A stretch of DNA of 64,000 nt from Holdemania massiliensis AP2 (GTDB lineage: Bacteria > Bacillota_I > Bacilli_A > Erysipelotrichales > Erysipelotrichaceae), in contig NZ_HE998567.1 of NCBI RefSeq assembly GCF_000327285.1, positions 245,136-309,135 on the forward strand, written 5' to 3'. The translations under genes were made by a program, and so were the position numbers. Of this stretch, positions 25,111-32,705 are shown piece by piece. Every line of letters begins with the position of its first letter. Position 1 is the first letter of the stretch. A model generated the notes under the pieces. The model had not been told where the DNA came from and made no database searches. It saw only the letters and a list, made by a program, of their open reading frames with translations.

Positions 25111-25872
25111 ATGATGGAAAAACAAGAACTTTGGGATGCTTCTGCAGAAGAGATGCGCCGTGGTTATCGAATTGTGGAAGACGAGGCAGAATGCTTATTC
25201 TGCGGACAGCGGTATTATACGCAGGAAATTTACGCACAGGATGAACGTTGGGTCTTAGGCGAACGAAAGATGAAATCGCATGTAAAAAATGTGCACGGTT
25301 CGCCATTGGCTATGTTATTGAAGTTAGGGCCCGAGGCGTTAGGCATCAGTGCGATGCAGCTGGAAATGCTGCAGGCTTTTGCCTGCGGACAAAGTGATCA
25401 GCAGATTGCCAAAGAGAAGGGTGTTACCTTGTCAACAATCCGCAATTATCGGTTTAAGCTGCGGGAAAAACAAAAACAGGCGCAGCTGTTTGTCATGATG
25501 ATGACCCTGCTGAATGAGAACAGCGGCCATTCGATCCAGCAGCTCAGTGATACAGCGCTGATCGACGCCCATGCGGCTGCCGTGATGCGGGATGAACGTT
25601 ATGAATTGACGGAAAAGGAGAAAGAAACAATTTTAAAAACGTATTTTGACCCGCAGGGGGCATTAAAGGAAATGCCGGCGAAGGCAAAGCGCAAGCTTGC
25701 GGTTTTGGCGCAAATTGCGGAGAATTTCAAACCGGAAGTCCGCTATACTGAAAAACAGATCAATACGCTGCTCCAGCGGATCTGGCCGGATCATGTCTAT
25801 TTACGCCGGGCTTTGATCGAATATGGATTTTTGGAACGGACGGCCGATGGCAGCGCTTATTGGCGGAAATGA
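25111..25872 (+). CDS. DUF2087 transcriptional regulator with zinc-finger-like N-terminus
   Basis: A 253-residue protein in three parts. Residues 28-62 have Cys28-x2-Cys31 and His57-x4-His62, which could bind zinc. Residues 82-122 form a LuxR-like helix-turn-helix (CGQSDQQIAKEKGVTLSTIRNYRFKLREK). Residues 180-253 match DUF2087 (AKRKLAVLAQIAENF...YTEKQINTLLQRIWPDHVYLRRALIEYGFLER), itself a winged-helix-like module. It is probably a DNA-binding regulator; the signal and targets are unknown. The start is ATG 25111 or 25114 after GGAAGTG. Confidence 0.8.
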   Translation: MMEKQELWDASAEEMRRGYRIVEDEAECLFCGQRYYTQEIYAQDERWVLGERKMKSHVKNVHGSPLAMLLKLGPEALGISAMQLEMLQAFACGQSDQQIAKEKGVTLSTIRNYRFKLREKQKQAQLFVMMMTLLNENSGHSIQQLSDTALIDAHAAAVMRDERYELTEKEKETILKTYFDPQGALKEMPAKAKRKLAVLAQIAENFKPEVRYTEKQINTLLQRIWPDHVYLRRALIEYGFLERTADGSAYWRK

Positions 25873-25877
25873 GTAAG

Positions 25878-25904
25878 AAGCTGATGAAAATTCAGCTTTT
25901 TTTA
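25878..25904 (+). terminator. Terminator before the comG operon
   Basis: AAGCTGA (25878-25884) pairs with TCAGCTT (25892-25898), followed by TTTTTATTTTTT. Confidence 0.8.
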
Positions 25905-25963
25905 TTTTTTGTGGGGCTTTTTTGAAAAATGCGCAATATTGAAGATGTAGGGGGTGAGAGAAT

Positions 25964-26938
25964 ATGGAAGAACGATTACTTGCTTTGCTGCGGATGGCAA
26001 TAAACCAGCACGCCACCGATCTGCATTTTTCCATCCGCAATGAAACAGTAACGCTGCAAATGCGCTGCGGTATTCAGATCAAGGATATCGAAAACGAGCC
26101 GCAGGACTTAAAACTGTTCCGCTATCTTCAATACCGGGCTAATCTGGAGCTGAGTGACCGCAGCCGGCCGCAGACTGGACGGTTTGAAATGGAGGTTGAC
26201 GGCAAGATGCTGGCACTGCGGTTTGCGGTCATGCACAGTCTGATGCTGACCAGCGGGGTACTGCGGATTCTTAACGGTACACTGGATTGGACATTGGCTG
26301 AGTGCTGTTCCGACAAAAAGCAGACCGATCTGCTTAAAAAGGGACTGAAACGCCGCAGCGGCTTATTCCTCGTCAGCGGCCCTACCGGCAGCGGCAAGAC
26401 GACCACGCTGTATGCCATGCTCAACGAATTAAGTCCAGCCAAGATCTTCACGCTGGAAGATCCGATTGAAATCTATTCGGAACGCTTCGTGCAGATTCAG
26501 ATCAATGAACGTCAGCATCTGGGCTATGATGAGGGGATCAGCCAACTGCTGCGGCACGATCCCGACGTCATCATGATCGGTGAAATTCGGGAGCCGGTGG
26601 CCGCGGCGATGGCACTGCGCTGCGCACTGACCGGACATCTGGTTTTGACCAGCATTCATGCTTCCTCAGCCCATTCAGCGATCACACGGATGATCGAACT
26701 GGGAGTCAGTGAAACTCAGCTGATGGAAATGCTTGTCGGAGTCAGCTGTCAGCGGTTGGTGTCCTTAAAAAATCAAAAGGGAAGGATGTGTATCTATGAA
26801 GTGCTTCTGCCCGAGCAGCTGGCACAGCTTCGTCAAGGTCAGATGCCGGATCATTTTATCCCGCTGCAGCAGCGTCTGGACGATCTGCTGCTCAAGAATC
26901 GCATCACTCACAAACAATGGGACGCTGTCGGTCTCTGA
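25964..26938 (+). CDS. comGA: Competence pilus assembly ATPase ComGA
   Basis: A 324-residue secretion ATPase of the GspE/PilB family, short form without the N-terminal MshE-type domain, as usual for ComGA. It has Walker A GPTGSGKTTT (about residues 140-149), an Asp box around TLEDPIE, Walker B VIMIGEIRE and the His box LTSIHASSA. It powers assembly of the competence pseudopilus at the inner membrane. GGGGGTGAG precedes ATG 25964. It is the first of eight tightly packed genes. No ComK, SigX or other competence promoter motif could be recognised upstream. Confidence 0.94.
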   Translation: MEERLLALLRMAINQHATDLHFSIRNETVTLQMRCGIQIKDIENEPQDLKLFRYLQYRANLELSDRSRPQTGRFEMEVDGKMLALRFAVMHSLMLTSGVLRILNGTLDWTLAECCSDKKQTDLLKKGLKRRSGLFLVSGPTGSGKTTTLYAMLNELSPAKIFTLEDPIEIYSERFVQIQINERQHLGYDEGISQLLRHDPDVIMIGEIREPVAAAMALRCALTGHLVLTSIHASSAHSAITRMIELGVSETQLMEMLVGVSCQRLVSLKNQKGRMCIYEVLLPEQLAQLRQGQMPDHFIPLQQRLDDLLLKNRITHKQWDAVGL

Positions 26939-27896
26939 ATGTCAGCAGCTGGCGATTCTTTTAGGCAGTGCAATGAGCTGGCAGACAAGCCTGACCTTTA
27001 TCGAAACACCGAAGAATCATCCGGTGATCGCCGCGCTTCGCCAGCGGATGCTGGAAGGCGAAGGCTTTGTGGCTTTGTTGGCTCCAGCGCTGCCGCCAGG
27101 AATTGCAGCCGATTTTGAAACGATGGCGCAGGTCATGCCGCCCCATCGGGCTCTGACTTTATCCCTGCGGCTGCATCAGCTGTATATAGAAAACCGCTCT
27201 CAGCTTCGCCGGCTGCTGGGATATCCGCTGGTGTTGGCGGCAGGCAGTCTGGTCGGGCTTGCCCTATTCAATCATCTTTGCTTTCCGGTATTGATCAGCT
27301 TGATTCAATCCTTTGAGCGGGATGCCGGCGGTATGCTTTTTCTGCATCATGGACTTTACGGCCTGTTTATTCTGCTGATGCTGCTGCTGATGCTGGGGGT
27401 GCTGATTGGTTTCTGGCTGCGCCGGCCGACAGCCCGACTGAGCGCGTATGTACTGTTAATTAAGCTGCGCCGCGGCCGGTTTTTAAGAAGGTGGCTGGGC
27501 TTGGATTTTTCCCGTTATTTTTCCTGCTGCCTCAGCGAAGGCTGTCCGACCCAGACCACACTGACCGTGCTGCAGAAACTGCCGAAAAAGCCTTTCCTAA
27601 AACTAATGAGCTGGCATGTCGAGCAGGCGCTTTTGGCAGGAGAAAGTCTGGAAACAGCCTTGGGTACGGAATATCTGGATCCCTCTTTAATGCAGTTAAT
27701 GCGCACGACTTCCCGCAGCGGACAGGTGCAGCCGCTTCTGGAAGGCTATGTTGAAGTTCGCCAGGGTCAGCTGCTGAGCCAGCTGCGCTTCATGGCCCGA
27801 GGACTGCAGCTGTTTGCATACATAACGATTGCCGGGATGATTTTGATCGTTTATCAGATCCTGCTTCTGCCGCTTTCCATCATGAGTCAGATGTAG
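26925..27896 (+). CDS. comGB: Competence pilus membrane platform protein ComGB
   Basis: A roughly 323-residue type II secretion F family protein with three to four membrane helices (PLVLAAGSLVGLALFNHL, LYGLFILLMLLLMLGVLIGF, and the C-terminal LFAYITIAGMILIVYQILLL). It anchors the pilus machine. The T2SF domain begins at about SECQQLAILLG, which lies upstream of the first nearby ATG (26973). Between there and comGA there is no ATG, GTG or TTG; CTG at 26925 is the closest candidate and overlaps comGA by 14 bp. The only in-frame ATG upstream (26796) would add 43 atypical residues. The start is therefore uncertain. Confidence 0.85.
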   Translation: MSVSECQQLAILLGSAMSWQTSLTFIETPKNHPVIAALRQRMLEGEGFVALLAPALPPGIAADFETMAQVMPPHRALTLSLRLHQLYIENRSQLRRLLGYPLVLAAGSLVGLALFNHLCFPVLISLIQSFERDAGGMLFLHHGLYGLFILLMLLLMLGVLIGFWLRRPTARLSAYVLLIKLRRGRFLRRWLGLDFSRYFSCCLSEGCPTQTTLTVLQKLPKKPFLKLMSWHVEQALLAGESLETALGTEYLDPSLMQLMRTTSRSGQVQPLLEGYVEVRQGQLLSQLRFMARGLQLFAYITIAGMILIVYQILLLPLSIMSQM

Positions 27897-27917
27897 CACT
27901 GGGAAAGGAGAATTAAG

Positions 27918-28211
27918 ATGAAACGAGGATTTACATTGTTGGAGATGATTATTGTTGTCAGTGTATTGGCGATCTTGTTTTTATTGTCTGTCCCGAATAT
28001 TCAGCGGGTGATGAAAATTGTGGATGAAAAGGGCTGTGCTGCGCAGCTGAAAGTGATCGATTCGGCAATCCTGCAGTACAAGCTGGATACTGGTCAGCTG
28101 CCGCTGAGAATAAACGATCTGGTTTCAGCCGGTCTGTTAACAAAGCAGCAGACGGAATGCTCCGGCGGCGAACAGCTGGAGATTCGCGAGGGTCAGGCCT
28201 ATGTCCGCTAA
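27918..28211 (+). CDS. comGC: Major competence pseudopilin ComGC
   Basis: A 97-residue type IV pilin-like protein. The leader is MKRG, with cleavage before Phe5 (G|FTLLEM), Glu at mature position 5 and a 20-residue hydrophobic helix (IIVVSVLAILFLLSVPN). It forms the shaft of the pseudopilus after processing by a prepilin peptidase not encoded here. AAAGGAG precedes ATG 27918. It overlaps comGD by 11 bp. Confidence 0.93.
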   Translation: MKRGFTLLEMIIVVSVLAILFLLSVPNIQRVMKIVDEKGCAAQLKVIDSAILQYKLDTGQLPLRINDLVSAGLLTKQQTECSGGEQLEIREGQAYVR

Positions 28212-28518
28212 AGCTGGGATGACGTTCGTCGAAATGTTGTTGGCACTGGCGGTTCTGTCGGTTTGCGAGCTGTTAACTATACCGTTGATCAGAGAGCCGG
28301 ACTTAAGTCCGGGCCAGTTTATCGCTGAGGTTTTGCCGTACCAAGCCCAGGCGATCCGTGAAAACCGGGAACTGAATGCCCAAATTAGTGCGGACCCCCT
28401 TGTGCCGGTTCGCATACACTACAATGCGAAGGGGCGGATTGATCAGGCTCGAACGCTGTGTTTCAGCCGGCGTTGTCTTGTGATGGAGCTGGCGGGAGGG
28501 CGAATCGTTGGAAAATAA
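28201..28518 (+). CDS. comGD: Competence pseudopilin ComGD
   Basis: A 105-residue minor pseudopilin with a short leader ending AG|MTFVEM, Glu5 present, followed by a hydrophobic helix (LLALAVLSVCELLTI). The rest has two cysteines (CFSRRC) that may form a disulfide. It overlaps comGC and comGE, as in other comG operons. Confidence 0.85.
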   Translation: MSAKAGMTFVEMLLALAVLSVCELLTIPLIREPDLSPGQFIAEVLPYQAQAIRENRELNAQISADPLVPVRIHYNAKGRIDQARTLCFSRRCLVMELAGGRIVGK

Positions 28519-28759
28519 ACATGGTTTTCTTTTAAGCGATGCGCTGATCGCCATTGCGTTGTGTACAGCCTGCCTGCTTTTAGTTGGCGGCTTGCTGAGC
28601 AGCCGGTATCATCTGGATGAAATTGTCAGGCGGCAGCGTCAGGAAAGCAATCAACGTTTAGCTGAGGCACTGCAGGCAAAGGGGGAATGTCCAAGATGCA
28701 CGCCGCTTCCAGTCGAAACGCTCGATCCGCTAGTTCCATCCGAGCCGGAAGCATCCTGA
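28508..28759 (+). CDS. comGE: Competence pseudopilin ComGE-like protein
   Basis: An 83-residue protein starting at TTG 28508 after GGGAGGG. The N-terminus MENKHGFLLSDALIAIALC looks like a prepilin leader (HG|FLLSD) with Asp instead of Glu at mature position 5. A hydrophobic helix and a short charged domain follow. Identity as ComGE comes from position between comGD and comGF. It overlaps comGF by about 64 bp. Confidence 0.7.
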   Translation: MENKHGFLLSDALIAIALCTACLLLVGGLLSSRYHLDEIVRRQRQESNQRLAEALQAKGECPRCTPLPVETLDPLVPSEPEAS

Positions 28760-29127
28760 TCGATCTGCTTCTCAGTCTGTGGATCATTGCGTTGTTTTTG
28801 CCGTTGATTCCTGTGATCGTTAATTTGTTGAGCAGGCAGGATTGGTTGATGCGTTCAGCCCAGGATCAGATTCAGCTGCAGCAGCTGCGCCGGCTGTTGT
28901 TAGGCAGCGAACAAATCGAAGTCAGCCATGATCAGCTCGCATTCTATGCCGAAGGTCAGAACCGACGGTTAGTCCAGAGCGGAAACTGGCTGCTGGTGCA
29001 GCCGGGAACCTGGATTTTTTTCGATCAGGTCATCTCGGTTCAGTTTGAACAGCGGCAGGATCAGATCTGGATGCGGTTAGTAAGCGAAACGGGTGAGTGG
29101 GAGGCGATCATCGGTGATGCTCAATAA
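28696..29127 (+). CDS. comGF: Competence protein ComGF
   Basis: A 143-residue protein with an N-terminal hydrophobic segment (SILIDLLLSLWIIALFLPLIPVIVNLL) and a C-terminal beta-rich domain (LAFYAEGQNRRLVQSGNWLLVQPGTWIFFDQVISVQF) of the ComGF family. Start ATG 28696 is favoured because AAGGGGG at 28679-28685 is then 10 nt upstream; ATG 28687 is only 1 nt away from it. It is a minor component of the pseudopilus. Confidence 0.82.
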   Translation: MHAASSRNARSASSIRAGSILIDLLLSLWIIALFLPLIPVIVNLLSRQDWLMRSAQDQIQLQQLRRLLLGSEQIEVSHDQLAFYAEGQNRRLVQSGNWLLVQPGTWIFFDQVISVQFEQRQDQIWMRLVSETGEWEAIIGDAQ

Positions 29128-29458
29128 ACGGGGATTTGTCAGTCTGTTCTTCTTATCCTGGTTTCTGATCATCAGTGCCTGGGTGTCGCTGGGCTATCTT
29201 CAGCTCCGGGCGGAAATGGATGTCGCGCAGCAGCTGCAACTGAGCGAGCAGCAGGATCTACGCTTGATTCCGATCTTCCGCTGGGTTCGCTGTCAGCTGC
29301 AGCAACAATACCGCTGCGATGGCTGGCGGCCGGAAATTCAAGCGGATGTAGCGTGGTCACAGGGTGCAGTTGAAATCCGAACAGAATTTGAAAAAATTGT
29401 GCTCAGATTGGATGAAACTGACAGGAAAGTGACAAACTATGAGATAGAGATGAGGTGA
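29117..29458 (+). CDS. comGG: Competence protein ComGG-like
   Basis: A 113-residue protein with a prepilin-like beginning (MLNKRGFVSLFFLSWFLIISAW) and a helical, glutamine-rich remainder. Position after comGF and topology fit ComGG, though the sequence is poorly conserved in this family. ATG 29117 is chosen (GGGAGG at 29098-29103); GTG 29114 is possible. It overlaps comGF by 11 bp. Confidence 0.7.
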   Translation: MLNKRGFVSLFFLSWFLIISAWVSLGYLQLRAEMDVAQQLQLSEQQDLRLIPIFRWVRCQLQQQYRCDGWRPEIQADVAWSQGAVEIRTEFEKIVLRLDETDRKVTNYEIEMR

Positions 29459-29459
29459 A

Positions 29460-29831
29460 ATGATGAAACAATTCATTGACAGTCTGATCGCATCGGTGTT
29501 TTTTCTGATTCTGATGCTGCTGGGGGAAACGCTGCAGTTTCTGCCTTCAGGAAGTTCCGCTTTTCTGACCTGTGTGTACGGTGCTGAGCTGTTCTTTGTT
29601 TCCTGGGTTTTGATGTATCGATCTAAAAATACAGTGGAACTGCTTGATTTCTTTGTCAGTGCTGTGATCCTGGGAGTACAATTTCTGATTCTGGGAGGAC
29701 GCCTGGATTTTGATCAATGGTGTTATCTGAGCTTTGCAACGATCGCTTCTACGATCAGTTTTGGATGCAACCGCCGCTTCGGCAATCGCATCCATCTGGA
29801 AAATCGTCGCCCGCAGCCGGGAAATCATTGA
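29460..29831 (+). CDS. Four-helix membrane protein at the end of the comG operon
   Basis: A 123-residue, very hydrophobic protein with about four membrane helices, then a basic tail (CNRRFGNRIHLENRRPQ). It starts at ATG 29460 or 29463, 1-4 nt after comGG, so it belongs to the operon. I do not recognise the family; it is not a prepilin peptidase, as it lacks the aspartate GxGD motif. Confidence 0.7.
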   Translation: MMKQFIDSLIASVFFLILMLLGETLQFLPSGSSAFLTCVYGAELFFVSWVLMYRSKNTVELLDFFVSAVILGVQFLILGGRLDFDQWCYLSFATIASTISFGCNRRFGNRIHLENRRPQPGNH

Positions 29832-29855
29832 CAAAATCGGCTATTCCTATAAAAT
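29828..29855 (+). promoter_or_regulatory. Promoter of efp
   Basis: TTGACA (29828-29833), 16-nt spacer, TAAAAT (29850-29855). The -35 overlaps the stop codon of the last comG operon gene. Confidence 0.65.
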
Positions 29856-29880
29856 ATACTAGGTAGGATGGTGAATAGTA

Positions 29881-30438
29881 ATGATTATTGTCAATGATTT
29901 AAAACCAGGAACAACATTTGAAAATGAAGGTAATATTTTTGTCGTTCTGGATATTCAGCACAACAAAACTGCGATGCGTCAGATGATCGTTAAGGTCAAG
30001 GTTAAAAATCTGCGTACCGGAGTCATCAACGAAATTTCCTTTACCGGCGGCGATAAGGTTGAACAGGCTCATATCGACAAGCGGGAAATGCAGTATCTGT
30101 ATGATACCGACGATGCGTTGGTCTTTATGGACAATGAAACCTATGATCAGATTGAAATCCAGAAGGATCATTTGGAATGGGAAATGAAGTTCATGAAACC
30201 GAACGATAACGTAACCATCTCGATGTATGAAGGCGAAATTCTGGGAATTATTCTGCCGGATAAAGTCGAGCTGCAGATCGTTGAATGCGAACCAGCTGTT
30301 AAGGGTGATACAGCGACATCCGCTTCAAAAATGGCGAAGCTGGAAACGGGCTTGGAAATTCGTGTTCCGCTGTTTATTGAACAGGATGAAATGGTCGTCA
30401 TCAACACGGCGGACGGCAAATATTCCGGACGCGCTTAA
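29881..30438 (+). CDS. efp: Elongation factor P
   Basis: A 185-residue EF-P with three beta-barrel domains (KOW-like N-terminal VNDLKPGTTFENEGNIFVV, EF-P central, C-terminal OB with GLEIRVPLFIEQDEMVVINT). It relieves ribosome stalling at proline runs. At the tip of domain I, where most EF-Ps have PGK with a modifiable lysine, this protein reads HNKTAMRQM: Met32-Arg33 replace the usual Gly-Lys region. The classic lysine modification can therefore not occur at the usual place. Length and start are normal. Confidence 0.93.
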   Translation: MIIVNDLKPGTTFENEGNIFVVLDIQHNKTAMRQMIVKVKVKNLRTGVINEISFTGGDKVEQAHIDKREMQYLYDTDDALVFMDNETYDQIEIQKDHLEWEMKFMKPNDNVTISMYEGEILGIILPDKVELQIVECEPAVKGDTATSASKMAKLETGLEIRVPLFIEQDEMVVINTADGKYSGRA

Positions 30439-30448
30439 GCAGTCATGA

Positions 30449-30482
30449 AAGGTTTGGTCAGAGAGTGATCAAATCTTTTTTC
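30449..30482 (+). terminator. Terminator of efp
   Basis: AGGTTTGGTCA (30450-30460) pairs with TGATCAAATCT (30466-30476) through two G-U pairs, followed by TTTTT. Confidence 0.75.
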
Positions 30483-30512
30483 ATTTTCCGCTGCTTTTTT
30501 TTGTGGAATGTC

Positions 30513-30541
30513 TTTACAAATAGACTTGTGAAGGTTATGAT
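30513..30541 (+). promoter_or_regulatory. Promoter of the FMN riboswitch-ribU unit
   Basis: TTTACA (30513-30518), 17-nt spacer, TATGAT (30536-30541), ending about 15 nt before the riboswitch. Confidence 0.65.
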
Positions 30542-30555
30542 AAAGACGATGAAAA

Positions 30556-30660
30556 CTTCAGGGCAGGGTGCAATTCCCGACCGGCGGTAAACCCCGCGAG
30601 CCAAATTTGGCTGAACTGGTGAAATTCCAGTGGCGACAGTACAGTCTGGATGAAAGAATG
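30556..30660 (+). promoter_or_regulatory. FMN riboswitch (RFN element)
   Basis: The conserved RFN blocks appear in order: CTTCAGGGCAGGGTG, AATTCCCGACCGGCGGT, AGCCAAATTTGGC, GGTGAAATTCCAG and a closing CAGTCTGGATG-AAAGAA. Bound FMN should favour the terminator hairpin 30 nt downstream and shut off ribU. Confidence 0.96.
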
Positions 30661-30690
30661 TTTTTTTCTTTTTCATAGAGTGATTCCCCG

Positions 30691-30714
30691 AAGGTTTTGT
30701 TGAAACCTTTTTTT
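30691..30714 (+). terminator. Riboswitch-controlled terminator before ribU
   Basis: AAGGTTT (30691-30697) pairs with AAACCTT (30703-30709), then TTTTT. It is the expression platform of the FMN riboswitch. Confidence 0.85.
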
Positions 30715-30763
30715 GTCGCTTCGGCATAAAAAGTGAAAGTTGTCAGAAATAGGAGGAAAAACG

Positions 30764-31366
30764 ATGACAAACAGAAAATTTTTCAACATTAAAACCATGG
30801 CTAAGGTCAGCATCTTGGCAGCGATTGCCTTTATCCTGATGGAATTTGATTTTCCGATTCCATTTATTGCCCCGCCGTTTTATAAGCTGGATTTCAGCGA
30901 AGTTGCGGTTTTGATCGGCGGTTTTGCGATGGGGCCGCTGGCCGGGGTTGCGATTGAGGCGATGAAGGTCTTCCTAAGCTGTCTGTTCTTTGGTTCCGGT
31001 ACGGCTTATGTCGGGGAATTGGCGAATTTTGTGATGGGCTGCGCGTTTATTCTGCCGGCCGCCTGGTTCTACCGCCGGCATAAAAATCTGAAAAGCGCGC
31101 TGATCGGCATGATCTTCGGAACACTGTCGCTGATGCTGGTCGGCGGTCTGACGAATTATTTTGTTATGCTGCCGGCGTATTCGTTCTTCTTTCATATGCC
31201 GCTGGAAGCGATCATTTCCATGGGGGCCGAGGTTGTTCCGTTTGTCAACAATGCGTTTACGCTGGTGCTGTTCTGCACGACACCGTTTAACTTGATTAAG
31301 GGCATTGTGACATCGCTGATGGTCTTCTTACTGTATAAGCATATTTCACCGATCCTGCACCGCTAA
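30764..31366 (+). CDS. ribU: Riboflavin transporter, ECF S-component
   Basis: A 200-residue membrane protein with about six helices. The family signature is the N-terminal AKVSILAAIAFILMEFDFPIPF, then APPFYKLDFSEVAVLIGGFAMGP and the AYVGELANFVMGCAF segment. RibU binds riboflavin outside the cell and works with the shared ECF energising module, not encoded here. Start ATG 30764 has AGGAGG 7 nt upstream; a TTG at 30740 would precede that site. FMN riboswitch control directly upstream confirms the substrate. Confidence 0.93.
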   Translation: MTNRKFFNIKTMAKVSILAAIAFILMEFDFPIPFIAPPFYKLDFSEVAVLIGGFAMGPLAGVAIEAMKVFLSCLFFGSGTAYVGELANFVMGCAFILPAAWFYRRHKNLKSALIGMIFGTLSLMLVGGLTNYFVMLPAYSFFFHMPLEAIISMGAEVVPFVNNAFTLVLFCTTPFNLIKGIVTSLMVFLLYKHISPILHR

Positions 31367-31447
31367 GATACGGACAGGCGTGGGGACGGAGGCTGAATCA
31401 GCGGGAAACCGAAAAGGGCTGTGTCAGCGTTTGTTGTAATAAGCATG

Positions 31448-31475
31448 AAGCCGGGAACGCTCCGGCTTTTTCTTT
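31448..31475 (+). terminator. Terminator of ribU
   Basis: AAGCCGG (31448-31454) pairs with CCGGCTT (31462-31468), followed by TTTCTTTCTTT. The remaining 31476-31630 gap shows no gene. Confidence 0.75.
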
Positions 31476-31631
31476 CTTTGCTGTATAGGTTTGTTGGGTG
31501 GACCGCATCTGATTTGAAAAAACGGCATGATGAATAGGCTTGAAGGAACATTCCTGTTCATTCGGCAGGCGCTTTCAAAAAAGAATCCGGGCAAACCGTC
31601 AGTTTTCTTCGCAACTGAGGTCAATTTTTGA

Positions 31632-31637
31632 TATAAT
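31632..31637 (+). promoter_or_regulatory. Probable -10 box of the acidic membrane protein operon
   Basis: TATAAT in TTGATATAATGAAAA, 24 nt before the start. The -35 is weak (TTCGCA, 31608-31613). Confidence 0.45.
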
Positions 31638-31661
31638 GAAAAAGATTAGGAGGCACTGTGT

Positions 31662-32705
31662 ATGCAGAATATGTCGCGTAAGGCTAAATATGAAAAACTG
31701 AGGCAGGAATTGCAGAACGATGCGGAATCGCAGATCAGTACAAAGGGGATTTCCGCTTATGCTGAACGGTTAAGCCGTTTGGATACCACTGCAACCCAAC
31801 AGCTGGAAGTGAAGGAAGAAGAAAACCATGATCCGATCCATCTGCGCCGCGAAGCTTATTTTGCGGATGAAACGCAGAAAGAGAAGGCAGGGACGGCAAC
31901 CTCTTCTTTTAATAATGAATATCTTGACGAATACATCAGCGAAGTAAAGGAGTACAACAAGCAGCGCGGACTGCTGGCCAGCGAAGATACGCAGGTCAAT
32001 ATTTTGAAGCAGCTGCGTGAGCAGAGCTCAATCCGTCCGTTTGAGGAAAAAATGGTTAGCACCAGTAAGGATAATCTGCTGGATGATATGGATATTCCTT
32101 CTTTTGTGCTGCCGGAAGATGATACGCTGCGCAACACGATTTCATTGGAGGTCAAACAGCTGCTGGATCAGAGCGGCAACAGCCAAGAAATGCTGAAAAC
32201 GTTGGAACCGGCGCCGGAAATCAAAAAGCCGCGGCGCATGAAACCGCCGGTCGAGGAGGAAGAATTTACAGACAGTCAGCCGATCCTTGAGGAGGATGAC
32301 GAGGAAGAAGACGACGAATGGGATGACGAAGACGAGGAAGAAACGAAGAAGCCGCGTTGGAAGCTGTTCGGCCGTCGTCATGATGACGAAGACGACGAGG
32401 AGGATGAAACTCAGGAGGACGATGAGGATTGGGAGGATGATGATGAAACCCAGCCGCACCGCTTCTTCGGCAAACTGCGTTCGCATATGCAGGAGGAAAA
32501 AGAACTGCGCGAAAAGCTGATGAGTGAAACTGTTCAGCTGCGGGCGCAGATGGATGACTATGAAGATGAGCTGAACGATATGAACGATTCAGTTTCCTAT
32601 ACCAATCGTCTGCTGAACTTTATTTTGGTCCTGCTGATCCTGGCGCTGCTTGTGGTTTTAGGCATCGTCGTATACTGGATCCTGCTTCAGAAAGGAATTA
32701 TTTAA
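31662..32705 (+). CDS. Acidic single-pass membrane protein of unknown function
   Basis: A 347-residue protein. Residues 1-200 are charged and mostly helical or disordered. Residues about 200-265 are a very acidic low-complexity stretch (Asp/Glu runs broken by basic KKPRWKLFGRRH and TQPHRFFGKL). Residues about 270-315 are a likely coiled coil. Residues about 320-343 form one membrane helix (FILVLLILALLVVLGIVVYWI) near the C-terminus, so nearly all of the protein is cytoplasmic. It shares one nucleotide with the cmk start and heads the cmk-der-gpsA operon. No known family recognised. Confidence 0.75.
   Translation: MQNMSRKAKYEKLRQELQNDAESQISTKGISAYAERLSRLDTTATQQLEVKEEENHDPIHLRREAYFADETQKEKAGTATSSFNNEYLDEYISEVKEYNKQRGLLASEDTQVNILKQLREQSSIRPFEEKMVSTSKDNLLDDMDIPSFVLPEDDTLRNTISLEVKQLLDQSGNSQEMLKTLEPAPEIKKPRRMKPPVEEEEFTDSQPILEEDDEEEDDEWDDEDEEETKKPRWKLFGRRHDDEDDEEDETQEDDEDWEDDDETQPHRFFGKLRSHMQEEKELREKLMSETVQLRAQMDDYEDELNDMNDSVSYTNRLLNFILVLLILALLVVLGIVVYWILLQKGII

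Noticed and set aside
25873-25963. ComK-box or com-box before comGA
   Set aside because: AAAA/TTTT blocks here belong to the upstream terminator, and no TACGAATA-like element was found.
31564-31579. Possible cre site (TTGAAAGCGCCTGCCG on the minus strand)
   Set aside because: Two mismatches at conserved positions and no link to a catabolic gene.
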